From Gnetum montanum (taxonomy: Eukaryota; Streptophyta; Gnetopsida; Gnetales; Gnetaceae): a stretch of DNA of 64,000 nt. Every line of letters starts with the position of its first letter. The first letter of the stretch is position 1. The stretch spans positions 1-64,000 of the forward strand of contig MNCI01036279.1 of assembly GCA_015680685.1 (NCBI GenBank), given 5' to 3'. The notes beneath the pieces are model-generated. The model saw nothing but the letters and a program-made list of their open reading frames with translations. It was not told the DNA's origin and did not search any database. Positions 36,420-47,383 of the stretch are shown one piece after another. Both the position numbers and the translations under genes were made by a program.

Positions 36420-37215
36420 ATGGAGACTCAAAGTCTCATTTCAACAAGGAGTATGATACTCATGAAGAGAAATGATTTAGAGAAAAATTCAAGAATGAAA
36501 ATGAAAGTTGCAACATACAACATACATGCAAGGTCCTTAGCAAGTGAGAAACAACATCCGTTATGTCCACCATGGGCTTTCAATTGGCACAAATATCAAT
36601 ACCCACGCATTTTAGTAGAATTACAAGATTTGGATGCTAATGTTTTATGCTTACAAGAAGTCTTGCCATGTGAGTTTCTTTACCAGTTGCAACCAAAATT
36701 GGAAAAGATGGGATACATAGGTAGTTATAAGCAAAAAGGTTCTTATGGAAGTTCTTCTTTTGAGCCATATAGATTAACCTATTGTAGAAATAACAACATG
36801 GATGGTTGTGTGATCTTTTATAAAGAAGCTAAGTTTGAATTAGTACAAAGATTTGAATGGAGTTTAGAAAATATGATTTTTGAAAATCTAGAACTTTAAG
36901 TGATGAAAAAGAGAGAATAGTTAAGATTTTGGAAAAATCACATAGCCTTGGCATTGATTTAAAAAATTCAATTATCAAGAAGATGTGTATAAGTGGTTAA
37001 CACACATTTACTTACCAAACGAACATGTTCAAATGTTAGACTATGTCAAGGAACATATTTGATTAAGAAAATAGAAGAAAGTTTGAAGAATAAGTTATTC
37101 CTAGGTTATACTAATCTAGTTCCATTTATTCTTTCTGGGGACTTCAATGCAAAAGTTACCGAGTGCCTAAAACATGCATGTAAGTTAATTGTAAATAGTC
37201 TTATTTGAGAGGTAT
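36420..37215 (+). pseudogene. CCR4/EEP-family nuclease gene fragment, unit 2
   Basis: Better-preserved copy of 18526-19315. The first 159 codons (36420-36899) are uninterrupted and include KVATYNIHARSLASEKQHP, CPPWAFNWHKYQY, LDANVLCLQEV, PKLEKMGYIGSYKQKGSYGS, LTYCRNNNMDGCVIFYKEA and KFELVQRFEW. After a one-base shift near 36897 the frame continues (KERIVKILEKSHSLGIDF). A further shift leads to VVNTHLLTKRT and ILSGDFNAKV in the open stretch 36993-37208. The catalytic Glu and the GDFN Asp/Asn are present. The C-terminal SDH part is absent. In the family these enzymes shorten poly(A) tails or cut 2'-phosphates; this copy cannot be a full enzyme. Confidence 0.82.
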
Positions 37216-37319
37216 TATACATGTACATAATCCATGATTGACAATAATATTGAGGTTAATTCATATTCATTATAGAATTTTGATTTACTTTAATATTTAT
37301 ATGCCTGCAATTTATTTTG

Positions 37320-37600
37320 TTGTTATTTACTTTTCTAAACACTTAGCATAATAATTTACTTTTCAAATACATGACGTGACATGGTGAAATAAGAGTAGCC
37401 ACTTCAAGTGCAAATGCATGTTTACATGATAATCCTAGTAGCATTATCATATGACTCATCTAGTAGTGTAATGTTTGGTAACCCTAACAGTGAATGTATA
37501 TGATAACAACATGTAGAACACATGGGGCTAAACACTCATTAAACATTAGATTAATTAGAGTAGAGTTTACTTCAATACAAATTTGATTGATAAAATGAAA
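37320..37600 (+). repeat. LTR U5-like remnant next to the CCR4 fragment, unit 2
   Basis: Counterpart of 19415-19700, with GCCACTTCAAG, GATAATCCTAGTAGCATT and TTTGGTAACCC in U5 order. Confidence 0.55.
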
Positions 37601-37685
37601 TTTTTACATTTTAGTATTTTTTTTATAATTATCATAACAACATTAGTTATTATGTACTTGAACTATATTTAACATACATACTAAA

Positions 37686-38085
37686 CGTTGTTCGAAATTT
37701 GTTCCTTATTTGAAAGAGAACCTAATTAGATTTGACTTGATTTGATAAGAGATCTCAAATCAAAGATAGATGAGATATTCAAAATGGTGTTATGGATTTT
37801 CTATTTATAGACTAAAAATTACCTTGTAGTTAATGAAAAATGATACATTGGGATTCATAAAGAAGAATCTAGAAGCTTCTAGATGTTTAAATGTTAATTC
37901 AATATCAAAATGATGCTAAACATTACATTAAAAATAAAATGATGCAAAGATTACACTAATAATAATTTCAAATGCTATAGAAAATCTATATGATGTTGTC
38001 TAGATTGTAGGCAATTTCTAAGAATATGTACATTGCACCCAACCTTCAAAATATCTAAAAGGAAGATGAGCATGGATACAACATT
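37686..38085 (-). repeat. LTR-like repeat, minus orientation (unit 2, distal)
   Basis: Counterpart of 19788-20187, with an intact minus-strand TATAAATA (37802-37809). Confidence 0.45.
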
Positions 38086-40170
38086 TTCCTCTCTTGATAG
38101 ATATGATTGAAAAGCTAAAGGAGAATCCATCAAAAAATAACAAACTATTGTTAATTTTTAGATTTTGTAGATATAATTAGGTAGATACCTACAAGAGTGT
38201 TTAAATGATGTGGAATAATAGGGAATAAAGTCTATGATATCACTAATACACCTATGATTGTATGCTATATCATAGAAATGAGGCATGGCTAAATTCCAAA
38301 AATCACATAAAAATGTAAACAAAGCACTTCTTAACCTATTCAATTATCTCAATAACATCCTCACTAGAGTAAAGCAGAGATACTTGTTTAGCCTCATCAA
38401 TATAAAGCATGGGAGGAGAAAGATAGGAAGATAGATGGAAGAAAAAATATGAAACAATAAAAGAAAGAGAAAAGAATGTTAGGGACATCATCAATACACC
38501 AACAGTGAGTTGTTATCTTATATAAGTATGACATGGCTAAATCCTTAGAACTAACATCTCTCTTACCTTGCTCAAATTTGATGTACATAATATTCACATT
38601 TTTTACATCATTGTAACACTTAACAAATCATCAGTAGGTAAAGTAGAGATACTTGCTTGAGCTCACTAATGCATTGAATATAAAGATGAATGAAAACAAA
38701 TCAGAGAAGGTAATGAGAGGAGGAAGTAAGATAATATTGTTAGAGATAGTAGAATACATAGTTGCAAAAACATGATACAATAAAATCATAAGGATAGAAA
38801 AATAGGATATTGCTCATACACCTCTCATGACGATGGTGCTATGTCACAAAAATGAGACATGGCTACATCCTACACATCATGTATGGCTATACTGCATGTA
38901 ATATATATCTGATAAATATGCAAAATGGTAATCCCTCATTATCCCACTTAATAGTATACTTAGTCATACCCTCACATGAAGTAGTGAGATATCATTTATT
39001 CAAAAATCTTACTAAGTATAGTAAGCAAATTAGAGTAGAATGAGATAGATTGAGTAGGGATGTATGATGAAAATGGCTAGATATATATCATTGAATATGA
39101 GAGAAGGAGGAGAAATATAAAAATTATGCAATAGAAAAATAATTATTCATTAGTGTAAATGTGTATCATCAATGTAGATGTTGATGTGTGGATGTAGATT
39201 ACTACTAAATGTATACAAGCTCAATTGCGTATAGTAAGTAAGTTCCAAAATGTTACAAAAATAAATTTTTATGGATATTCGTGTTTCACAAATGGCTTGT
39301 AAGTGATCTAATCTTGGTCTTTTAATTTTAAAATTTTTTTAAATTTAAATTTATGGTTTAAAAGTTTTTTAAGTAGTAGAAGAGATGAGTTGTGGTAGTT
39401 AAGATGATGTTTTGTAGAATGATGATTTGCTCCTAGTGTGAAAAATCTTTCTCCCATTGTAATAGAGAAACCTTCTACTCTTAATGCCTTAAGTGATGAG
39501 GCACATGTAAATGTAAAAAATTTGAGGAACATTTTACAAAAGGTTGCATAAGCCAAAAATTTTGATGTAAATAAGCATTGTGAAAAAAGTTCTAGTATAA
39601 GCAAAAGATAGAATTTTCAACCTTTATTCTATTATGTTTTGTTGCTATTTTTAAATTCATAATAGTAATAAATCAAATAGTAAGAAAGTTAAAAGTTTAA
39701 GATGAAATGAAGCATTTAATCGCTTAGGAAATGACATGTGAATGGTAGGTATGTTTCAAAAATAGAATGTAAACATGTAAGAAATAAATAAGTGTAAGTG
39801 CAAACTAAAATTCATGTTAAAATAGTTGTAAATAATAAGCTAACAATGCCTAGTATATGTCTACTGCCTCAAGATTTAGAAATAACAAACAAAATAACAA
39901 AAGGACTTACTCTGATTCATCATCTTAGCTAGCTATAACCTTACATGTAGTGGAGTAGGAAGGGTATAACTTTAATTCTTTTTATAATGGAGTGGTCTCT
40001 AATTCATTGAAATCAAGATCAATGAAATTTTATTCTAGAACTAATCATGCATTTATGATAGGTTTGTTATCAATAGTAGGAATTGAGAATGTCTTAGGTT
40101 CATGATTTATAGTAGGATGAGTAGTTGTAAGTGGAACGGGTATGTGTTTATTTGAGGATAAAGCATAAGG
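38086..40170. other. AT-rich stretch, unit 2
   Basis: Counterpart of 20188-22260. The minus-strand frame at 39308-39604 is longer here than in unit 1 but matches no family I know. No RT or integrase motif seen. Confidence 0.5.
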
Positions 40171-40179
40171 GATTGAGGT

Positions 40180-40860
40180 TCATGATACAAAGGGAAATGC
40201 TGGGAGAAACTCTATTGCTTATGATCACTATATCATGGTTATGAAATGGAAGATGTATTCATTAATGAATGGGTGAGGAGACTACATGGTGGTGAACTAG
40301 TCAAGGATGTCCAAGTATGTCGTTTATGCCTAGACACTTACGAATCATCATAAAAAAATGCTTCACACTATACTTAATCTCCAATAGGAAAATACAATCT
40401 AATGGAACCTATAACTTCGACTCTAGTTTCATTAAAGGTGATGAGGTTTGTGTAGGTCCATTCAATGTTACTTAATCTTGGAGATTGAAGTGCTTGATAA
40501 TAGTCAAAGTGATCACATTAGACCTAGTACCATCATCAACATGCATCAATGATATAGCAACATCTAATGCAATCTAGATAGTAATATACGTAGACAACTA
40601 GCAAACCTCATTTTTTTTGAGATTAGTTTACATGTTTTTATCTCTAAACTTAACGTAATTAATGTCATAATAAGGTATATTTTTAGAAAGATGTGATGAC
40701 CTTTAGGTTATTTAGAATATCATTTGATACTATAATTTTCTTCAAAATGTCTCATAGTATAATATGATGTTCTTTGGACGTATAGATCAAATCATAGAGT
40801 GAGAGGTTGGTTCCCTTGAACCTTATAATGCTTGTAATTTACTAAAGAACCTTATTCTTT
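40180..40860 (-). pseudogene. Tat/Ogre-like protease remnant, unit 2
   Basis: Counterpart of 22270-22900. The DDG-type site, FNETRVEV and IGSIRLSF-type segments are recognisable on the minus strand, with stops and indels. Confidence 0.5.
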
Positions 40861-40869
40861 ACAACCTAG

Positions 40870-41700
40870 ATTTTTTGAAATAAAGGTAGAACTAAAATAA
40901 GTTATATGGTATTTGATGTAGGGGTAAATGGCTTGATGAAGGATTATTTTGAGAGGATAGGGAATTAACATTTTTATTGTTCTTAGAAGATTATTTTAGG
41001 TGTTCAAGAGCTTTACCTTTCACTTTATATTATTCAGTGTCACATTTCAATGGCTATAAGTAAGAACTCAAACTTTCTTGCATATAAATAATAAGTGTAG
41101 CTTCAAAGATATCTTGGAGCTAATGTTCATCCATATGGTAGGGTAACTTAGTTGAAGAAATTGTCCTCCTTGAGATGAACTTGCCTATTTTTTCATGTAT
41201 AGCTTGTTTCATAGAGATAAATGACATGATACTAGTGCTTTGTGGAATGTTGAATTAAAATTATTCCATCAAGGTTGTAAAGAATTATTCAAGAGATGCA
41301 ATAGATCCATTATGCAAGGATCTATACTAGTTAAGCATCCTTCTAAAGAATGAGTTTGAAAAGCACCTAAGATTTATGTAAGAATAAGGGGACAACATGT
41401 ATTCATTCCTAAAAGTCACCATGTGGTTCACAAGGTCACCAATTTCATTATTGTATTTGGTAAAAGTGGAAAGAGAAATACCTTTAGGTAGAATGGACAT
41501 AGGAATAGTTTGCTAGAGAGGGTTATTCAACATTTGGTTAAGAGAGATAGATGCATCTCCTTGCATGGATATAGTCTTATCTATCTTGTCTTTATTTCTT
41601 TGAAGTTGAGACATCACATATGTGAGTAAGGCTAGCAATTGTGGATTCATGCCAATAAGATTGACTAAATGCTAAATGAAAAAGGAATATTGTCATATAG
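40870..41700 (-). pseudogene. gag: Tat/Ogre-like gag remnant, unit 2, 5'-truncated
   Basis: Counterpart of 22950-23795. The gag core blocks (MKQAIHEKI..F, N/GSIASLA) are visible on the minus strand. The upstream part is cut off by the junction at 41700/41701. Confidence 0.5.
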
Positions 41701-41807
41701 TTGCAGACTCTCAACCCACGGGTCCATTATCAACCCAAGTGGTTAGATTTATCATTTTTAAGATAAAAGGTTGTTGCTACTTGCTAGCTTAAATCCAATT
41801 TTTAAAG
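41701..41807 (+). repeat. 107-bp displaced copy of the duplicated unit
   Basis: TTGCAGACTCTCAACCC to TTTTTAAAGT matches 3895-4003 in unit 1 and about 28691-28798 in unit 2. It shares some variants with each (TTGCAGACTC and CAACCCAAGTGG with unit 1, CTCAAC and TTTAAGAT with unit 2). It abuts unit 2 on the left and unrelated sequence on the right. Confidence 0.9.
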
Positions 41808-42073
41808 TTTTAGAAATTTTAGAAATAGATCTCGTGCGTCAAGGAAAAGAACGGGGAGGCTGAGAGAATACTGAAGAAAGTATAAAACAGAAAAACTGTT
41901 AGACAGAAAGTAATAGAAAGCTCAAAGCATTGCACAACATCTGTTGTGACACAAAATGTTTTTAGGAACTTTCACCCCTCATCAGTGTATTTAGGAAATG
42001 CGGCCAGGTAGTCGAAGCTGCAAAGGCAAGGGAATGAGCATGCTAGTACATGTATAAATAGGTCCCCAACTTC
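41808..42073 (+). promoter_or_regulatory. Spacer with TATA-like box upstream of the minisatellite
   Basis: Unrelated to the duplicated units and less AT-rich. It ends in TATAAATA (42053-42060) directly before the minisatellite. This looks like a core promoter, but no transcript evidence is available and no gene start follows. Confidence 0.4.
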
Positions 42074-42945
42074 AAAATTTGAAAAATTTGAAACTCCCAC
42101 TCATTAAAATTCGAAACTCCCACTCATTAAAATTTGAAAAATTTGAAACACCCGCTTATTAAAATTTGAGGCTCCTACTCATTAAAATGTGAGAAATTTG
42201 AAACTCCTGCTCATTAAAATTTGAAACTCCTGCTCCTTAAAATTTGAAAAATTTGAAACTCCCACTCATTAAAATTTGAGACTCCCACTTAAAATTTGAA
42301 ACTCCTGCTCATTAAAATTTGAGACTTCCACTCATTAAAATTTGAAACTCCTGCTCATTAAAATTTGAGACTCCCGCTCATTAAAATTTGAGTTTCCCAC
42401 TCATTCAAATTTGAAACTCCTGCTCATTAAAATTTGAAACTCCTGCTCATTAAAATTTAAGAAATTTGAAACTCCTGCTCATTAAAATTTGAAACTCCCA
42501 CTCATTAAAATTTGAAACCCCTGCTCATTAAAATTTGAGAACTTTGAAACTCTTGCTCATTAAAATTTGAAAAATTTGAATCTCCCACTCATTAAAATTT
42601 GAGACTCTCACTCATTAAAATTTGAAGCTCCCACTCATTAAAATTTGAAGAATTTGAAACTCCCACTCATTAAAATTTGAAAAATTTGAAACTCCCGCAT
42701 ATTAAAATTTGAGACTCCCTCTCATTAAAATTTGCGACTCCCACTCATTAAAATTTGAAACACTCGCTCATTAAAATTTGAAACTCCTGCTCATTAAAAT
42801 TTGAAATTCCATCTCATTAAAATTTAAAAAATTTGAAACTCCCGCTCATTTAAATTTGAAAACTTTGAAACTCCCACTCATTAAAATTTGAAACTCCTAC
42901 CAATTAAAATTTGAAACTCCAGCTCATTAAAATTTTAGCGGACCC
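42074..42945. repeat. Minisatellite with a 23-bp unit
   Basis: About 35 imperfect repeats of ATTAAAATTTGAAACTCCYRCTC. Some units carry an extra AAAAATTTG block, making them about 33 bp. There are no unique spacers, so it is not a CRISPR. The repeat is A-rich on the plus strand. Confidence 0.95.
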
Positions 42946-42949
42946 CACT

Positions 42950-44550
42950 CATCATAGGCTATCAATCGACATGACCATGACTAGAACCATGACATAAGTA
43001 TTGTATCATATAAAGCAATGTCTAGTTTAGAATTTGCTAGAACTATTCCAGTGAGTCCTCTTATAGTGAATAGAAAAATAAATCCTACAACAAATAACAC
43101 CATGTTTTTTATTTATCTAGATCTATATATATATAGCATGTGTAAAAAGTCTTGTTTGGAAGATTAGGAATGACCACAAGACAAGGCCTTTCCATCAATG
43201 TTCTTTGCTTTCACCATGGATACCATTAATACAATATTGGTTTCCTAGCAATTTGAACAAACGAGAGAATAATACACTATGTGGTGCACTCCTCCATCAG
43301 TGCTTAGCTCACTCTTGGTTGAGATTGGGCCATGGAAAATGAATGAAGCAAATTTCTAATCCCTTTTAGTACTTTCTTTATCTAATGATGACATGATGGC
43401 TAAGAAAAAACAAATTAAAAATTTCACTTCAAATTTTGAACCTGAACAGCCTGTCACTCATGGTGTTTTATAAACAATATTAGAAATGAATAAAGAATTG
43501 ATGGAATTCTTAGAACCACATATTAGATTACTTCATAGAGGCATGGAGAAACTAATAGAGTAAAAAACATATTTTAAGCTCTACCTTAGTTTGATTATTT
43601 AGAGGCTAATCATGGAGTTACTAAATGAAGTTCTCTTTTCTAGAGGTAGGTGTTACAGATACCTATAATAAGGCAAAGATTACTAAGCGACACATAGAAT
43701 ATGCTGATAATAACAACATGTTTACAAAGATGATATGAAGCCAACAACATGTAACTAGAGCTACATTCTCAAGTAGTAGTCAAATGCTATCATGAATGTA
43801 AGATGCCAATAGAATGATCAACCAAACATAAGGAAGGCTATGGCCTATGTTAAAAACCTAAGCAAATGAAGGGAGTTATTTGAACATCTAGAACTGATCT
43901 TACCCTCCTACTATGCAGATCATAAGAAGAACCTTTTCCAACCCTTCACTCTACATATAATTTGTGTGTCAGAGATATAAAATAAGTGCACCTGAGAGGA
44001 GGGAACATTTGGTAATTTACTTGATGAAGGTAAGAACCATAGGCATGATGAAAGGATAACTCATAGATAGATTCCCCATCGTTTTTGCTCCTCCTTTATA
44101 GGATCCTCTAGTAATAAAAGCCCAAAGGAATGAGGCACCAAGATAATGAGTGGTAGAGGAGAAAGTAACTTTGGACCCTTTGAATGGGAAACAATTAATT
44201 ACCCCACTTACCCCAAGGTGTAAAGAAGCCACCATACTAACTATAGTGATAGTGATAATAATAAAGTTGATGATAATCCCAAGGACTCACCCAAGGATTC
44301 CTCACTACTACCTTAAGACAACACATTAGTGGCTTGGCCAACTATCATTACTCCAATGTTGGTTACTACAATGACCAATGTCACTCTAACGCTAGTTACT
44401 TCTGACATTACTTAAATGATAGTTACTTAAAAAAGAGAATTTATCATATGAAGTGAGAGATTACCCTCATGTCACTCGTGACTCCAATGAAGTTAATTAA
44501 CAATTGAAGGAATGAATGACTTCTATATTCTAGCTATAGCAAAGCAGCAT
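42950..44550. other. Unrecognised stretch
   Basis: About 1.6 kb with no accepted gene. Short direct repeats (GTTACTTCT/GTTACTACAATGACC) occur near 44340-44430. Because a LINE RT begins directly after, this may be decayed LINE 5' sequence, but no endonuclease motif was recognised. Confidence 0.4.
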
Positions 44551-44552
44551 AA

Positions 44553-46300
44553 TTGTGCACTAATAGAAGAATTAGTTCTTGGGCTAAAGATAACCAGGTC
44601 AAGGCAAGGTACCAAGTAGGTTTTAAAAAAAATTACTATCCTATTGATTACTTAGGTACTCTTAAACACTGCATGGAGTTTGCAAAAATATCTAATAAAA
44701 AAGTTTTTTGTGTTTTATTAATTTTGCAAAAGCATCTGAGTTAGTGATATGTACAAACTATGGTTATGATTGTAAAAAATTGACCCTCTTTAGATTTGAT
44801 TATAGCAACTCAAAGATTGTATGTGGAAGTGATTATTAAAATTATAGATAACAATTTAGAGAAAAATTTGTAACTATAAAGTAAAATTGAAGTTAAGCAA
44901 GATTGTCTACTTTCTCCAACTCTCTTTGCCATTTTTATTGATAAAATACAAAAATGATTTTGCAATGGCTAAGATAGTTATGTTATTAAAATTGAATCCT
45001 AACTAGTGAATATTCTTTTATATGTAGATAATGCTACCTTGATCTCCACTACTATAGAAGGTATGCAAAATTTGTTGCAAATTTTAGGAAATTATTATTA
45101 TCCATTTGGTCTTTAAGTGAATATAAATAAAACTAAATTGATAATCTAGGGTATAAGAAATACTTGTTCTAACTTTCATTGTGAAGGTACATATGTACAA
45201 AAAGTAGTTTATTTTAAATATTTGGGTCTCATTTATATGGATAATTACATGTGGAGGAAGTTCATTGAAGAAAAAATAGTATGAAGTTTCAAGTCTCTAC
45301 ATACTTTCAAAAATAAGTGCAAGGATTTAGGACTCTAGGGTTGGAAGGTTAAAAAACAAAATTTTCAAATTATCATTTATCTTATTGTATTCTATGGATA
45401 TGTTGTTTAGGGACTTGAACTCAATGCTAAACTTTGGAAAGATTGTGAAAGAGTGCAACAAAATTTTCTTCCTAATGATTTCAAGGTGAAGATGCAAACA
45501 CCTTATTCAATGTTATTATGTGAATGTGATTTATTACCTTTAGAAGTATAAGCNAAGCAGTTATTAAGGATTCATGAGACCATGGTTAGTATTTTTAAGG
45601 GATGTACTAGTTAAGAAAATGGACTATCTCTTAGGAGGTATAATGTGAAAGGCAAGAGAAAATTCTATTTACATCAAATTACATCTAATAAACTAGATGT
45701 ATAAGTTTACTATCACTTAGCTACTATTCCAATCAAGTATTGAAATGCTATCAACTAGCTTTACTTAAGTTTCATCATCTTAGAATTGAAAGTGGAAGAT
45801 GGATTTAACTCCCCTGAAAAGAACACATTTGTAGGTTGTGTAGATTAGGAGCCCTTGAAGATAAGTTATATGTGTTTCTTTTTTGTATTGTAACTACCCC
45901 TTTGAGACAAAATTATAATGATATAGCAAAAAACCTATATAATTTATTTTTAATGCCCCCATTGGTGTTTAGTTAGTTTATAAAGTCTATCTTTATTTTT
46001 CATGAAAAGGTACTATTTGACCAATAGACCCTATGGATCTTCACATGTAATAAAGCTTCCTGTCATTTTAATTATTATGTTTTTTCTATGAACCTACATG
46101 AAATTAGTTAACATTTATTACTGCTAGCATACAACCTTAATAGATATAAAGCATCAAATACACATATTGATCAAGTTTGTCTATTTTTTCATTTTGACTA
46201 CAAGTTGTGTTTTCACCTACATAGCTTTAGTAAGCATATATCCAAGCACCCATGTAAATACAATCATATTATATGTACTAATGTTTTGTATATGCAAATG
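44553..46300 (+). pseudogene. LINE-type (non-LTR) reverse transcriptase remnant
   Basis: Broken frames show the non-LTR RT motif series in order: YQVGFKKNYYPIDYLGTLKH with NKKVFCV (44617-44720), EVKQDCLLSPTLFAIFID (about 44890-44945, the 'KQGCPLSPxLF' motif), LLYVDNATLIS (YADD region, Asp kept and second Asp lost, about 45010-45045), VNINKTKLII and YFKYLGL. The C-terminal segment LRIESGRWI followed by CRLCRLGALEDKLYVFLFC (about 45770-45900) resembles a Cys-rich LINE tail. An N lies at 45554. Stops throughout. No poly(A) tail or target duplication was found, so the ends are unknown. Confidence 0.75.
45554..45554. other. Single ambiguous base (N)
   Basis: An N inside the LINE remnant. The flanks do not overlap as they do at 971. 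Confidence 0.95.
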
Positions 46301-46439
46301 AATCCTTAAAAGTAAGAATGACAATTGAAAATAGAAATAACAATGGAGCAAGCTCAATATAAATGGTGGCAAATGCAATCCAAGAAGTTGTAGTAGTGAT
46401 AGTAGGAGGCAACATGCAGAATAACAAGAAGTGGATACA

Positions 46440-46444
46440 AGTAT
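46440..46444. repeat. Target-site duplication AGTAT, left
   Basis: AGTAT directly before TGATGAG. It is repeated at 56231-56235. Confidence 0.92.
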
Positions 46445-47243
46445 TGATGAGTCACATTTTCGGGTGACCGAGATATCGTGTACATGATATCGCAGCCTAT
46501 CTCCTCATCTATAAATAAGATGTTGATAGAAGAGTTGGATATCATAGATATGGGAAGTTAGTCAGTTTTAGTTTAAGTGTTTTTCATTTATTTCTCTCCC
46601 TTTTCCTCTCTATGTATGCCCACAGTGTGGTGATTGTAATTGTATGGCATCTTTATTCAAGTATGACGTACTTGGACACACACATGACCAGAAATAAAGA
46701 TCAAGATTACTTCATCATTATAGCATTCACTTAGTTTAATTATTTAATTAATTTTTATTTACTACTTTCCTAGTTATTCTTTTCTCATCCTAAACTCATG
46801 TTAAAACGCAGAATGAGCCCAACTTGATTACGAGCATTTAAGTGTAACTACTTGGTAACCCAGTAGCGTACCTACGATCTATGCTTGGTAATCTTAGTGG
46901 TAGTCGTGAACGAAGTCCAAGATGTGTATGGATAATCAAGGAATGGATGCTCATCGCACTTAGGCTAGTTTAGATTCTCTCACACACTCTCTCCTAGATT
47001 AGTGAATATTACTTTCCCTTGCCTTCAGGAGTAGCATTAGATTAGAAACCACATCATACACCTCACTCTGGACTAAACCATACGTGATAAAGATAATACT
47101 AGTTAAGGTGGGAAGACAGTGAACTACGACCTAAGGCTAACTATCTAGATGCCATGACTAGTCCATCTATGGAGTTTGACCAGATCATGGGTGTAATGCT
47201 CGTATTCATATGGTTGAGTGTAGGGGTACCTCGACACTCATCA
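46445..47243 (+). repeat. Element 2 5' LTR
   Basis: TG...CA. U3 has GATATCG repeats. TATAAATA is at 46510-46517. R hairpin arms are ATCTTTATT (46649-46657) and AATAAAGAT (46693-46701). U5 has ACTTGGTAACCCAGTAGCGT-type repeats (about 46848-46900). Confidence 0.92.
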
Positions 47244-47244
47244 T

Positions 47245-47262
47245 TGGTGCCGTTGCCGAGGA
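47245..47262 (+). promoter_or_regulatory. Primer-binding site, tRNA-Asp type, element 2
   Basis: TGGTGCCGTTGCCGAGGA. It matches the complement of the tRNA-Asp 3' end at 16 of 18 positions, one base after the LTR. Confidence 0.85.
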
Positions 47263-47383
47263 TGGTGCTAGTTTTCTAGATTAGTTTTATCATACAAGGT
47301 CACTGTATAGGGATTAATGATATATCTTTTAGAAAGAAATAATTATAAAAATTCACACATAATTCATACACAACTTCATAACC

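Larger units (their letters stand above)
24991..41700. repeat. Tandem segmental duplication, unit 2 (truncated)
   Basis: Second copy of the 25-kb unit. It follows unit 1 in order and orientation through the equivalent of unit 1 position about 23795, then stops abruptly at 41700 inside the minus-strand gag remnant. It lacks the element 1 insertion (empty site near 36214) and has one, not two, copies of the 220-bp block found around 750-1191. Confidence 0.95.

Noticed and set aside
39308-39604. 98-codon minus-strand frame in unit 2 as a gene
   Set aside because: Frame is broken in unit 1 and matches no family; may be decayed polyprotein of the minus-strand element, but that cannot be supported.
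42074-42945. Regular array that might be a CRISPR
   Set aside because: Units follow each other without unique spacers and the context is a plant genome; it is a minisatellite.
42936-42960. ACTCATCA at the end of the minisatellite resembling an LTR terminus
   Set aside because: The minisatellite unit itself contains CCACTCATTA, so this is most likely one more variant unit; no PBS or target duplication is present.
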